A model generated the notes under the pieces. It worked only from the letters and a program-made list of their open reading frames with translations, had not been told where the DNA came from and did not search any database. DNA of 64,000 nucleotides from Rubrobacter_A sp965214435 (GTDB lineage: Bacteria > Actinomycetota > Rubrobacteria > Rubrobacterales > Rubrobacteraceae), in contig OZ243960.1 in the NCBI GenBank assembly GCA_965214435.1, forward strand, positions 1,798,001 through 1,862,000, in the 5' to 3' direction. The position numbers and the translations under genes are program-made. Positions 1 through 7,828 of this stretch are shown piece by piece (position 1 is the first letter of the stretch; every line of letters starts with the position of its first letter).

Positions 1-1349
1 GCTTCTCCTCCGACGCCCTCCTGGAGTGCTTCACGATGGAGAAAAATATACTCAGAGAAGCCACGCCGGATGTACCAGTAACGACGAACTTCATGGGCGC
101 TTTCAAGCCACTGGACTACTGGAAGTGGGCGGACCTCGAAGACGTGGTCTCCAACGACTCCTACCCGGATCCCGCCTCGGAGGACGCTCGCGTGGAAGCC
201 GCTTTGAGCTTCGACCTGATGCGCTCGCTCGGTCACGGGCGGCCCTGGATACTAATGGAGCAGACCACCGCTCGAGTAAACTGGCGGACCCGCAACGTAC
301 CCAAGAAACCCGGCCAGATGCGTCTCTGGAGCTACGAGGCCGTGGCGCGCGGCGCGGACGGCGTGATGTTCTTCCAGTGGCGGGCCTCGAAAGCCGGAGC
401 CGAAAAGTTCCACAGCGCCATGGTCCCCCACGGCGGCACCGAAGGCTCGCGGATCTGGGAAGAGGTCGTACAACTCGGGACGGAACTCGGACGGCTCGAC
501 GCTCTCACAGGCGCGCGCGGGACCGCCGAGGTCGCCATCGTCCTCGACTGGGAGAACTGGTGGGCGCTGGAGCTAGACTCCAAACCTTCGGGCGACCTTC
601 GGCTCGTGAAAGGGCTACTCGCATACTACAAACCTCTCTTTGAACAGAACGTCCCGGTAGACTTTGTCCATCCCGATGCCGACCTCTCCGGCTACCGGGT
701 GCTACTCGTCCCGAACCTGTACCTCACGCGGGAGGCTTCCGCGGCGAACCTGGAGCGTTTCGTAGAGAACGGCGGCACGCTGGTCGTGTCGTTCTTTTCC
801 GGCATTGTGGACGAAAAGGATCACGTGTGGACCGGCGGTTATCCGGCTCCTTTACGGCGGCTGCTCGGCTTGCGGGTAGAGGACTTCATGCCGCTGGCCG
901 CCGGGGACCGGGCCTCCTTGGTCGTCCGGGACGGTACCTCCTATGAGAGCGAATTGTGGGTGGATCTTATTTCTCCTGAAGGCACCGAGACCTTCGCCAC
1001 CTACAAAGACTACCTCTACGCTGGCTCCCCAGCCGTTACCCGGCACGCTTTCGGCAGCGGCACCGCCTACTACCTCGGTACCCGTCCCGAAAAAGTCCTC
1101 ATGACGCGGTTACTGAAACAGGTCTGTCGCGAGGCCGGCGTGAAGGACCCGCCGGAAACCCCAGTTGAGGTCAGCGCGGTCCGCCGGACGGCCGGAGACC
1201 GCTCTTTTCTATTTCTGTTAAACCACAACCCGGAAGACACAGAAGTGACGCTCGGCTACCCGACCCGGGACCTCCTGTCCGGTCAGACCCACGAAAACTC
1301 AGTGCAACTTGGATCTATGGGAGTCGCCGTTCTTGAAAACTCGCCGTGA
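1..1349 (+). CDS. GH42 beta-galactosidase, C-terminal part (5' end outside window)
   Basis: Hydrolyses terminal beta-D-galactosides. The reading frame is open back to base 3, before the first ATG at 36, so the gene starts upstream of the window. The segment WILMEQTTARVNW (codons about 246-284) matches the GH42 nucleophile motif; the Glu at 258-260 is the expected nucleophile. The acid/base residue would lie in the missing N-terminal half. After the barrel come a trimerisation-like domain (AEVAIVLDWENWW onward, with the glutamine amidotransferase-like fold usual for GH42) and a short beta C-terminal domain ending at 1349. A weak hairpin (GCCCG/CGGGC, 1351-1365) follows without a T-tract. The gene probably belongs functionally to the galactose genes at 12-22 kb, although the stress-protein island separates them. 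Family assignment is confident; the exact substrate is not visible. Confidence 0.93.
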   Translation, partial: FSSDALLECFTMEKNILREATPDVPVTTNFMGAFKPLDYWKWADLEDVVSNDSYPDPASEDARVEAALSFDLMRSLGHGRPWILMEQTTARVNWRTRNVPKKPGQMRLWSYEAVARGADGVMFFQWRASKAGAEKFHSAMVPHGGTEGSRIWEEVVQLGTELGRLDALTGARGTAEVAIVLDWENWWALELDSKPSGDLRLVKGLLAYYKPLFEQNVPVDFVHPDADLSGYRVLLVPNLYLTREASAANLERFVENGGTLVVSFFSGIVDEKDHVWTGGYPAPLRRLLGLRVEDFMPLAAGDRASLVVRDGTSYESELWVDLISPEGTETFATYKDYLYAGSPAVTRHAFGSGTAYYLGTRPEKVLMTRLLKQVCREAGVKDPPETPVEVSAVRRTAGDRSFLFLLNHNPEDTEVTLGYPTRDLLSGQTHENSVQLGSMGVAVLENSP

Positions 1350-1448
1350 GGCCCGCTGTACGGGCACGGTAGTAGGAACTCGTAATCAAAAACCAGGTTC
1401 TCTCCTGGGTTAGAGCAGCTAAGACTGCGAGAACACTATCTAAACGCA

Positions 1449-1478
1449 TTGACTTGGTTGGTCCCGAGGATGTAGGAT
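1449..1478 (+). promoter_or_regulatory. Candidate promoter for the 1536 gene
   Basis: TTGACT at 1449-1454, an 18-base spacer, then TAGGAT at 1473-1478. This fits the actinobacterial vegetative pattern TTGAC(a/g)-N17/18-TAG(a/g)(a/g)T. It lies 57 bases before the ATG at 1536. Seen by eye only. Confidence 0.5.
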
Positions 1479-1535
1479 AGTCAGTGTACAAAATAGCAAT
1501 TATATTCTTCGTTTACGAATGGAGGTTTCATACAC

Positions 1536-1901
1536 ATGTCCCCAAAGAGCTCACCGGGTCGCCACCAGGAGACGGAGAGTGTGCTGTTGAACTGGCTGGG
1601 CCACAGAGTAGTGGTCAAATACCTGAGCGGCCCTCCAGAACCCATGAATCCAGATAACGATAAGGGACTCGCACATGGACCGTTGGAGACCCGTTCAGGG
1701 GTATTCCAACTACACCGCATCGGAGAAGTCGGTATAGAGGTTGGCAACACCCTTGAAGAGGCTGTTGAGGATCGGGTCACGCTGATCCCCTGGGGAGCTG
1801 TACTCTCGATACGGGGCAGTACTCCACAAGAGCGGGGCGGGATCGACGGGCGCATCTCCAAGGAGAAGATGGCAGAGCTAGCTCGCTACGACCCGACGTA
1901 G
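1536..1901 (+). CDS. Hypothetical protein, 121 aa
   Basis: I do not recognise this family. The start is well supported: GGAGGT at 1521-1526 lies 9 bases before the ATG, with a promoter-like pair further up. The protein has no membrane segment or signal peptide. Residues 15-95 alternate short hydrophobic strands with acidic turns (LLNWLGHRVVVKYL, GVFQLHRIGEVGIEV, VTLIPWGAVLSI). This resembles the pattern of a small Sm/Hfq-like beta barrel, but I see no diagnostic motif. The C-terminus is charged (ISKEKMAELARYDPT). A strong hairpin lies 64 bases downstream. It is probably a single-gene transcription unit. Confidence 0.75.
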   Translation: MSPKSSPGRHQETESVLLNWLGHRVVVKYLSGPPEPMNPDNDKGLAHGPLETRSGVFQLHRIGEVGIEVGNTLEEAVEDRVTLIPWGAVLSIRGSTPQERGGIDGRISKEKMAELARYDPT

Positions 1902-2523
1902 CCGCGGTATTTGGGTCGGTAGGATTTGCTACAGCCGTCGCGGCGATGAAACTCTTACCCGGCTGCCGGATCCCTCCGAATATCCTAAGATATATTCGGA
2001 GGGATCCGGCCTCTAGTCAAAATTAGGTCGCATCTACGGTCGGCACAGAGCGGTACTTTAGCTGACATGGCGGCGAGTCTTCTCGCACCACACTAGAAAG
2101 CCGCTTCCTTTAGGTTGTACTCTATCCCTCGCGTTTGAGTGCCTAAAAACTTTGCGTTTATCTATCTTAAGAAGTTCCCCGGAGGTATGGGCCCGCTGCT
2201 GCAAAGAGACCTCGCTCTGCGGCGGATCCGCCGGCGTTATTCTCTAGGTCCGCTCACCGGTAATGCAGAAGCATAAAAATTCTTGATGAGGTTTGCTGGC
2301 GGGTCGGGGTACGGACGCAAACCTTGTAATCTGCCGTGCCGGCAGGCGGACCGAGGCAGGTTGAGTCCGGCCGGTGTGCTCTCCGAACTCGGAACGGACA
2401 CCCAGGTTTTGCCGCTTTTTCGCCGCCGGACATCGGGTTTTCCCGGCAAGATCTCGCTCCAGGGCCTGTACGATCAAACCTCCAACGTCTGGTGGGCGTA
2501 AGCAACTCTAGTTTATGTAGGTC
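1902..2523. other. Gene-poor gap of 620 bases
   Basis: No open frame here has a convincing ribosome binding site. The overlapping frames between 2237 and 2505 run on both strands and look like GC-driven shadows. Notable structure: the 19-bp inverted repeat at 1965-2010 (listed separately) and a 14-bp perfect palindrome, CGGCGGATCCGCCG, at 2220-2233. The stretch 2130-2170 is locally AT-rich. I see no tRNA or known riboswitch. Confidence 0.6.
1965..2010. repeat. Perfect 19-bp inverted repeat with 8-base loop
   Basis: The left arm 1965-1983 (GCCGGATCCCTCCGAATAT) is the exact reverse complement of the right arm 1992-2010; the loop is CCTAAGAT. It lies 64 bases after the stop of the 1536-1901 gene. 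The following bases (CTCTAGTCAAAAT) contain no T-run, so it is not a standard intrinsic terminator on the plus strand. It could be a factor-independent terminator of the actinobacterial no-U kind, a REP-like element or a protein-binding site. Confidence 0.7.
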
Positions 2524-3063
2524 TCAGAATAGCTCTCTTCCCATATCGTCCACTTTGCGCTCGGCATGCAGGCCCAGGTCTCCCTCGGCGCCCGTGTCAG
2601 CGGTTATCTGCTTCGCCATCTCGTCCGCTTTGCGCTCGTTGTGGGCGTGTGGGTCTTTCCCGGAACCTGTTTCTTCGGTGACCCTCTGCGCCAGGTCTTC
2701 CTCCGCCTGTTCCGGGCCGTAGGGCATAACGTCCTGCAGGGGCATCTCCTCCATCATTCCCGCGTCTGACTCCTCGCTAGCTGCGCTCGAGTACTCGGCA
2801 GATTCCATGGATCTCATAGACGCTGCGGATTCCATTGACTCCATTGACTTCATCGACTCCATCGAGTCTTCTCTCTCGCCGGGCAGGGCGCGCGGCTGAA
2901 CGTCACCCTTCTCAATACGCCTCACGACCTCTCGCGCCCGGTGGTCGGCCGCCTGCGCCCGCTGCTCGATCCTTCCGCCGACCTTTCTATCCGCCTCGCT
3001 CACGACCTTGTTTATCCGGCGCTCAGTTTCCCGTTGGCGACGTTCCTGCTCGCGTATGCTCAT
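2524..3063 (-). CDS. Charged helical hypothetical protein with Ser-Met-Glu repeats, 179 aa
   Basis: Not recognised as a known family. I chose the ATG at 3063 because GGGAG lies about 5 bases upstream. A GTG at 3102 would add 13 residues but has no site. The N-terminal 60 residues are Arg/Glu-rich and likely helical (REQERRQRETERRINKVV). Residues about 66-100 hold a run of SMESM/SMRSME units, coded by a repeated TCCATTGACT-like DNA pattern at 2800-2870. The C-terminus contains two degenerate copies of a block TG.(x)D.(x)H..ERK.D.M. No membrane segment is visible. It may be intrinsically disordered or coiled coil. Its position beside small orphan proteins, a J-domain protein and HU suggests a stress-related role, but this is only context. 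Confidence 0.65.
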   Translation of the reverse strand: MSIREQERRQRETERRINKVVSEADRKVGGRIEQRAQAADHRAREVVRRIEKGDVQPRALPGEREDSMESMKSMESMESAASMRSMESAEYSSAASEESDAGMMEEMPLQDVMPYGPEQAEEDLAQRVTEETGSGKDPHAHNERKADEMAKQITADTGAEGDLGLHAERKVDDMGRELF

Positions 3064-3480
3064 ACTTTCTCCCAGCTTGCTCGGTACTTCCTGTTTTCCC
3101 ACCGCTTCGCCGTACCGGAAATATCTTTCCTGCTCGCTGGAGGACCTCGGGATAGATCACGACCCCCAAGCAGGCGTGCCTCGACATCCTCTTCGCCAAA
3201 GCTCGATCGGTCCAACCCACCTGGCACCAGAATATTCTTCATCAGGATCACAGCCAAAGTGTAACCCGCTTGGCTTTTGTTAGTCTCATTACGTAAACTA
3301 CACAAACGATCGAGCAGAGAGGAAGCGAGTGAGGCGGAGAGAAGGTCAGGGAGCGGAGAGGCTCCGGCTGAGCAAAAGCGCCCCGGCAAAGGTCCACCAA
3401 AGAATCGGGCCGGATGCCCGGTTGATTTACCATTGTGTTGTTTAGGGTCGGATAAAAACACGCTGAGTTAGGAGGTTTCC
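3064..3480. other. Divergent intergenic region, about 417 bases
   Basis: Lies between the minus-strand gene ending its 5' side at 3063 and the plus-strand gene starting at 3481, so it should hold promoters for both. Frames across it have no supported start. A TTGATT (3422-3427) and TAGGGT (3443-3448) pair has only a 15-base spacer, so I do not call it. Nothing else is recognisable. Confidence 0.5.
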
Positions 3481-3687
3481 ATGGCGGAGGGCCAGCAGGG
3501 ACAACAAGAGCAACAAAGTCCAACGCAGCAGTTGGAGCGTGCACTTACCGAGATCCGGAAGGTACAGAGTATGCTAGAGATGTCGTACCCGGATCAGACC
3601 GAAGCGATAAAGTTACAGCGGGAAGCGGGAGATCTGGTGTGGCAGGAGATACGGGAGAAGATGCAGCGGCTTCAGCAGGATTCCTGA
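3481..3687 (+). CDS. Small glutamine-rich helical protein, 68 aa
   Basis: The ATG at 3481 is preceded by AGGAGGT (3471-3476 core), a near-ideal ribosome binding site, which is the main reason to believe the gene. The first 15 residues are Gln-rich (EGQQGQQEQQSPTQQ). The rest forms an amphipathic helix pair (LERALTEIRKVQSMLEM, EAIKLQREAGDLVWQEIREKMQRLQ). No known domain is visible. The Gln-rich start recalls the larger Gln-rich proteins at 9-11 kb. The function is unknown. Confidence 0.7.
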   Translation: MAEGQQGQQEQQSPTQQLERALTEIRKVQSMLEMSYPDQTEAIKLQREAGDLVWQEIREKMQRLQQDS

Positions 3688-3792
3688 AGGCACAAGTAGA
3701 AGAGGTTTAGCCTCAGGTGCTAGCGTCCGGTGATGCTATGCGATAATAAGTAACAGGTTGGACTTTTTAGAGGAGCAAGGGAGGAAAAGCGG

Positions 3793-4128
3793 TTGAGAGG
3801 TAAACCCGTGCAAGACCAAGAGCGTCAGCAGAAAGAACGTCTCGTGAAGAGCGCCCGAATGTATGGCATGTGCAAGAAAGCGGGATTTGCAGACCCTATG
3901 CTCCCCGTTTCGCTGGCGCTGGCCGCCTTTGAGGAAGTACCGCTAAAAGAAGCTTCCGTGTTCGTGCGGACCAACCTGGTTAACATTGAAGATATGGCGT
4001 GGGCGCTTGCGAACTCGGGCTCTGCCGAAGAGTTTGAAGAAAAGCTGCGTGAGAGACTGGCGAGTACGGGGCAACGTCCGGGGCGGGGTGGAAGCCGCCA
4101 GACTCCTCTTGGGACGGGAGGCCACTAA
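3793..4128 (+). CDS. Hypothetical protein, 111 aa
   Basis: Starts at TTG 3793 (GGGAGG 8 bases upstream) or possibly at GTG 3808 (AGAGG 7 bases upstream); both are plausible. The central part (ARMYGMCKKAGFADPMLPVSLALAAFEEVPLKEASVFV) is a compact, mostly helical, conserved-looking core. The last 25 residues are Gly/Arg-rich and likely disordered. No motif lets me name it. It precedes the J-domain gene by about 50 bases and may share its transcript. Confidence 0.65.
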   Translation: MRGKPVQDQERQQKERLVKSARMYGMCKKAGFADPMLPVSLALAAFEEVPLKEASVFVRTNLVNIEDMAWALANSGSAEEFEEKLRERLASTGQRPGRGGSRQTPLGTGGH

Positions 4129-4180
4129 TGATTGGCGGGCAGTTGGTTTCTTGCGCCGGTGGTAGAGTGGGCTCCGGCAC

Positions 4181-4693
4181 GTGAGCGGGAAAAACCCATA
4201 CAAGATACTCGGGATAACGAGGGAAGCAAGCGCGGACGAGATCAAGAAAACCTACCGGAGGCTGGTCCGCGAGTACCACCCGGATGCTAACCCCGCCGCT
4301 CCACAGGCCGAAGAGCGTTTCAAAGAGATCCAACAGGCATATGAGACGGTGTCGAACCCTGAAAGGCGCGATGAGTACGATCGCTCGGCGCACGCCAGAC
4401 CGGAGACCTCGCGCCGGGAGACCGGCTCCGCAGCCGGAGAGGAAGACTACACGGGAAGCTTGCAGGAGATCCTAAAGAAGTTCGGCGCTGCCAGGGTGGA
4501 GCAGGGCCGTGATCGAGGCTTCAAGGAGGAGGACCTGGCGCAAGTTCTCAAGCTCTTGGGTGCTGGTTTATCCCGCAACGTTTCGTTTAAAGGCAAAGAC
4601 GCCAGCGTGGAGGTAAACGTAGACTTCGGTAAACCCCGGCCGCGCCGCGCCGGGGATTCTTTCAAGAAGCCGCCGGAACCACCGAAGCCATAG
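4181..4693 (+). CDS. J-domain (DnaJ-like) protein, 170 aa
   Basis: A co-chaperone-type protein: J domains stimulate ATP hydrolysis by DnaK-family Hsp70. Residues 4-66 form the J domain (NPYKILGITREASADEIKK...), with the obligatory HPD tripeptide at residues 33-35 and the usual YETVSNPERRDEYD end of helix IV. Unlike DnaJ or CbpA there is no Gly/Phe linker, zinc-finger or beta-sandwich client domain. The remaining about 100 residues hold a charged linker, a segment ILKKFGAARVEQGRDRGFKEEDLAQVLKLL and a basic Pro-rich tail. The start is GTG 4181. The partner Hsp70 is not in the window. A short type-III-like J protein fits the stress context of its neighbours. Confidence 0.9.
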   Translation: MSGKNPYKILGITREASADEIKKTYRRLVREYHPDANPAAPQAEERFKEIQQAYETVSNPERRDEYDRSAHARPETSRRETGSAAGEEDYTGSLQEILKKFGAARVEQGRDRGFKEEDLAQVLKLLGAGLSRNVSFKGKDASVEVNVDFGKPRPRRAGDSFKKPPEPPKP

Positions 4694-5114
4694 TCCTCAG
4701 AGGCGGAGCGTAGCCTGTACCAGCCGGTGGGACGAGGCTGCTGCCGGGGAGTTGCCGGACCGCTCCGGGTACTCTATGCGGGCTACGTTTGTCGAGCGCC
4801 GGGGCCTCTGCTGGTCACACCACCGGTCCGCCGGAGAGTGAGGAATATTGGTACGCTACTTCAAACACCTACCCAGCGTAACTGGATCCGGTGGATCCGG
4901 GGAGGTGAACCCGGGTTACTCGCGGAGAAGGGATCTACCGGCCTCAACCCCTTCTCTGACACAGGCTCAAGCGGATGTGTCAAGATAGACGGAAAGCCCT
5001 GAGAACGCTCAGTCGTTCCCGGGACGAGACAGTACGGTGGTGAGCAGGCGGGTATGAACGGTCCACGGGTCGTAAAGTCCGGGTAGAACCTGCCGCAAGT
5101 AGAGGAGAGCGAGC
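4694..5114. other. Gene-poor gap of about 420 bases
   Basis: A 91-codon frame (4727-5002) has no site for ribosome binding and unconvincing composition, so I leave it out. Small structure: a direct GGATCCGGTGGATCCGG repeat near 4883-4899 and a 5-bp hairpin CTGAG-AACG-CTCAG at 4999-5012. This is probably the untranslated leader and promoter region of the HU gene. Confidence 0.5.
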
Positions 5115-5384
5115 ATGAATAAGTTGGAGTTAATCGAGGAGCTAGCGGAAAAGATGGGCTCGTCGAAGGAAGAGGCTCAGAGGTATGTGGAGGCGTTTGC
5201 GGAGGTTGTGGCCGCGGCGCTCAAGAACGGGGATGAGGTACAGATCATGGGCTTTGGCAAATTTTATGTACAGGAGCGGGAGGCTCGGGAAGGTATGAAT
5301 CCCCAAACGAGGAAGAGGATGCTGATACCGGCCTCTAAGGTACCGAAGTTCAGCGCGGGCAACAGACTAAAACAGTCAGTGTAG
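5115..5384 (+). CDS. HU-family nucleoid DNA-binding protein, 89 aa
   Basis: Histone-like protein that binds and bends DNA as a dimer. Length and sequence are typical. The helical N-half (residues 1-40) is followed by the beta arm with the signature GFGKFYVQEREAREGMNPQT at 46-65 and the C-terminal helix region IPASKVPKFSAGNRLK. It lacks the long Lys/Ala-rich tail of mycobacterial HupB. The ATG at 5115 is preceded by GAGGAGAG. It lies alone, with gaps of over 400 bases on each side, just before the repeat-protein island, so a nucleoid-protection role under stress is plausible but inferred. Confidence 0.95.
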   Translation: MNKLELIEELAEKMGSSKEEAQRYVEAFAEVVAAALKNGDEVQIMGFGKFYVQEREAREGMNPQTRKRMLIPASKVPKFSAGNRLKQSV

Positions 5385-5986
5385 TAAGTTGGGGACCGCA
5401 TAGAGCATCCTCCTGCGCGCAGCGTACCAGCCCGCTGGCTACGGCGAGTGTACTCATAGAAGCTCATCTTTAAAAGTCTCTAACAGCGGATTTCACTGTA
5501 GTTGAACCCCATCTCATGATGCGTACGTAAGGTCTCGCCGGAAGGTTCGTTTACTGCTCACATATGCACTGAGTACTGCGCGGGTCAACATCTCCGCAAC
5601 TCGCTGAAAGGATTAGATCGCCCTACCCGCAGGAGTTTTTCAGGAGGGTACCCGCCCGGCCGAACCCGGCCCTCGGGAACTCGATCCGCTAACCCTCACG
5701 CTCGGGTCGTGACGCCGCCTACCTGATCCTGCGATCGAAATCCTCGGTGGCAACCGCCTTGACGCAACCGGGACGTCCGGGCAGCGTATTCTAGACCACT
5801 AGCGTAACCGATTCTGATGTCCCGGAGTCTAAGCGTGTATGAGATAAGAAAAGACGTACGAAAGAGTCCGGTGTTTGGATCACCGGGTGGTTGCACGGGA
5901 CCGGAAAGTGGGACACACTACAGGCAGTAAAAATAAAAAAGGTAACTTTTAGTTAAAAATTGCTTTTAGTTAACAGAGAGCAGGAC
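5385..5986. other. Long leader or intergenic region before the repeat-protein island
   Basis: About 600 bases without a supported gene. GC-rich potential hairpins occur near 5648-5680. The last 50 bases turn AT-rich. An 11-base direct repeat CTTTTAGTTAA occurs at 5946-5956 and 5963-5973 (17-base period), just before the ATG at 5987. I recognise no riboswitch family here, although the length would allow one. Confidence 0.5.
5946..5973 (+). promoter_or_regulatory. Tandem CTTTTAGTTAA direct repeat upstream of the island
   Basis: Two identical 11-mers, 17 bases apart, in an AT-rich pocket directly before the first island gene. The spacing (about 1.6 turns) and position would suit an operator or UP-like element. 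A TTG at 5960 lies between the copies and opens the downstream frame, but it has no ribosome binding site, so I place the start at 5987. Confidence 0.35.
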
Positions 5987-7795
5987 ATGCAGCAGGAAGA
6001 TGTAGAACAGAAACAGCAAGAGTACCAGGAAATCTCGGATAACGCTCCGGTGAGGAAGAACGACCCTCGAACCGCGGTACAAAAAACTGAGGAGTACCGG
6101 TATGCGGCCAACATACCCAGAGACCAGACGATCCCGGAGAAAGCCTACGCGGATTACACGCTAGAGTACGACCAAGACGACGCCGTGATGCAGGGCAAGA
6201 TCCCTGACGTGCTGCTCGACATACCGGTGGTGAAGGTCGACGAAATCAACTTCGAGCTCAACGATCTACGGGCGAAGGTCAACCTCTTTGCGAAGGTACT
6301 CGACCTCGTGGAGCTTTCGGTCGGAGTCGATGCGTACCTCGGCAGAGTTAAGCTGCGGATAACGGGTGTTGAAGCCCAGGCACTCCTTAAGGTACGGCTC
6401 GATAACGTTACCGCCATACTCGACCGGGTCCTCACCACCATCGACCGCAACCCACAAATCATAGAGAAGCTCGTCGAGAGCGTGGGCTCGGCGGTCGAGG
6501 ACGTGGGCGCCGGTGCAGGCTCGGCGGTCGAAGACGTAGGTGCCGGCGCGGGCCAGTTAGTCGGTGGAGGGCTCAACTCTGCCGTAGAGGACATCGGGCA
6601 AGGCGCAGGCTCGGCCGTGGAAGATGTCGGCGAGGGAGCCGGCCAGATGGTTGGCGAAGGGCTCAACTCTGCGGTGGAAGACATCGGAGAGGGCGCAGGG
6701 TCAGCGGTCGAGGATGTCGGTGAAGGTGCAGGATCAGCCGTGGAAGATGTCGGCGAAGGCGCCGGTCAAGCCGTCGAGGACGTGGGCGCCGGTGCAGGAT
6801 CAGCCGTGGAAGATGTTGGTGAGGGCGCCGGTGAGGCGGTAGAGAGCACCGGCGAGGCCGTCGAGAGTGTAGGTGAAGGAGCGGGCTCGGCGGTCGAGGA
6901 CGTAGGCGAAGGCGCGGGACAAGCGGTCGAGGATGTCGGAGAGGGCGCCGGTCAAGCCGTCGAAAGTGCGGGCGAGGCGGTGGAAGACGTAGGCGAAGGC
7001 GCAGGCCAGGCCGTCGAAAGTGCGGGCGAGGCGGTCGAGGATGTCGGCGAAGGCGCTGGGGAAGCCACCCGACAGGTTGGCGAGGGAGCCGGTCAGGCCG
7101 CTCAAGAGGTAGGCCAGGGAGCCGGAGAGGCTGCCAGCGAGGTTGGTGAAGGGGCCGGTGAGGCTGTCGAAAGTGCTGGACAGGCCGCTCAAGAAGTAGG
7201 CCAAGGAGCGGGCCAAGCTGCCCAGGACGTCGGAGAGGGCGCTGGTCAGGCTGCTCAGGAAACTGCTCAGGCTGCGGGACAGGCTGTGGAGGGAGCGAGC
7301 GAAGCTGCTGGACAGGCTACGGAGCAGGCCGGTCAGGTTGCCCAGGGAGCGACCGAAACCGCGAGTGAGGCGGCGGGTCAAGCTACGGAGCAGGCTGGTC
7401 AGGTGACGGACCAGGCTAGCGGTGTGGCGGAGCAAGCCACGGAGGAAGCTACTCAGGCCGTGGGTCAGGCAGAAGAGGCGGTCGGCAATGCTGCGGACAC
7501 TACAAATGGGCTAGTTCAGCCCGGCGAGGTACTCAGCGAGAGCGTCGACGATGAGGGCCAGACCGTGCAGCGTAGCGTGGATGAATCCGGAAATATCCTG
7601 GAGACTGTCCTCGATGAAAGCGGCGCGGTCGTGGACGAGACCGTGGTCGGTAACCTTTTAGAGTTGCCGGTGGAAGAGGAGGAATTGAACGATCAAGGGA
7701 GGGTTGTCACCCGAGTGAGAGATGAGTACGGGAGTGGCTACGAGCACGTGCTCGATGAAGAAGGAAACTTGGCGGGTGCGAGGGCTGTCCAGTAG
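5987..7795 (+). CDS. Island protein A: conserved block plus 11-residue GEGAG..VEDV repeats, 602 aa
   Basis: Not a named family to me. Residues about 70-165 form a conserved block (DVLLDIPVVKVDEINFEL ... VEAQALLKVRLDNV ... IDRNPQII) that recurs in the protein at 11290. From about 166 to 505 runs low-complexity sequence with an 11-residue period (AGSAVEDVGEG), later shifting to AGQAAQEVGQG and EATEQAGQ types. Such 11-mers are characteristic of group 3 LEA proteins, though Lys is almost absent here. The last about 95 residues (from GLVQPGEVLSES) form a strand-like block with VQRSVDESGNILETVLDE, shared with the 8968 gene. There is no signal peptide or membrane segment. I chose the ATG at 5987 over TTG 5960, which lies inside a direct repeat. 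Confidence 0.8.
   Translation: MQQEDVEQKQQEYQEISDNAPVRKNDPRTAVQKTEEYRYAANIPRDQTIPEKAYADYTLEYDQDDAVMQGKIPDVLLDIPVVKVDEINFELNDLRAKVNLFAKVLDLVELSVGVDAYLGRVKLRITGVEAQALLKVRLDNVTAILDRVLTTIDRNPQIIEKLVESVGSAVEDVGAGAGSAVEDVGAGAGQLVGGGLNSAVEDIGQGAGSAVEDVGEGAGQMVGEGLNSAVEDIGEGAGSAVEDVGEGAGSAVEDVGEGAGQAVEDVGAGAGSAVEDVGEGAGEAVESTGEAVESVGEGAGSAVEDVGEGAGQAVEDVGEGAGQAVESAGEAVEDVGEGAGQAVESAGEAVEDVGEGAGEATRQVGEGAGQAAQEVGQGAGEAASEVGEGAGEAVESAGQAAQEVGQGAGQAAQDVGEGAGQAAQETAQAAGQAVEGASEAAGQATEQAGQVAQGATETASEAAGQATEQAGQVTDQASGVAEQATEEATQAVGQAEEAVGNAADTTNGLVQPGEVLSESVDDEGQTVQRSVDESGNILETVLDESGAVVDETVVGNLLELPVEEEELNDQGRVVTRVRDEYGSGYEHVLDEEGNLAGARAVQ
6478..7500 (+). repeat. 33-base-period coding repeat (11-residue units)
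   Basis: Inside island protein A. Units of 33 bases encode AGSAVEDVGEG and variants, with frequent Gln/Glu/Ser swaps. DNA copies are similar but rarely identical, so the array is diverging while the protein pattern is kept. Some units are shortened to 7 residues (AGQAVES). Confidence 0.85.
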
Positions 7796-7828
7796 ACCGT
7801 TCCGTAGAGGCTCGGGAGAGGAGAGAAG

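Noticed and set aside
2186..2275. GGAGGT directly followed by ATG, opening a 29-codon frame
   Set aside because: The site abuts the ATG with no spacing, so initiation is unlikely; the peptide has no recognisable character.
2237..2505. Overlapping open frames of 70-83 codons on both strands
   Set aside because: No ribosome binding sites, several frames open at once in GC-rich DNA, and no plausible protein pattern.
4727..5002. A 91-codon frame before the HU gene
   Set aside because: No binding site, Arg/Cys/Gly-rich random-looking composition, and it occupies what should be the HU leader.
6800..7435. Long Leu/Ser-rich open frame on the minus strand opposite the repeats of protein A
   Set aside because: It is the antisense of a low-complexity repeat; the apparent Leu/Arg/Ser repeat follows from the plus-strand codons. 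The same holds for the minus-strand frames opposite proteins D and E.
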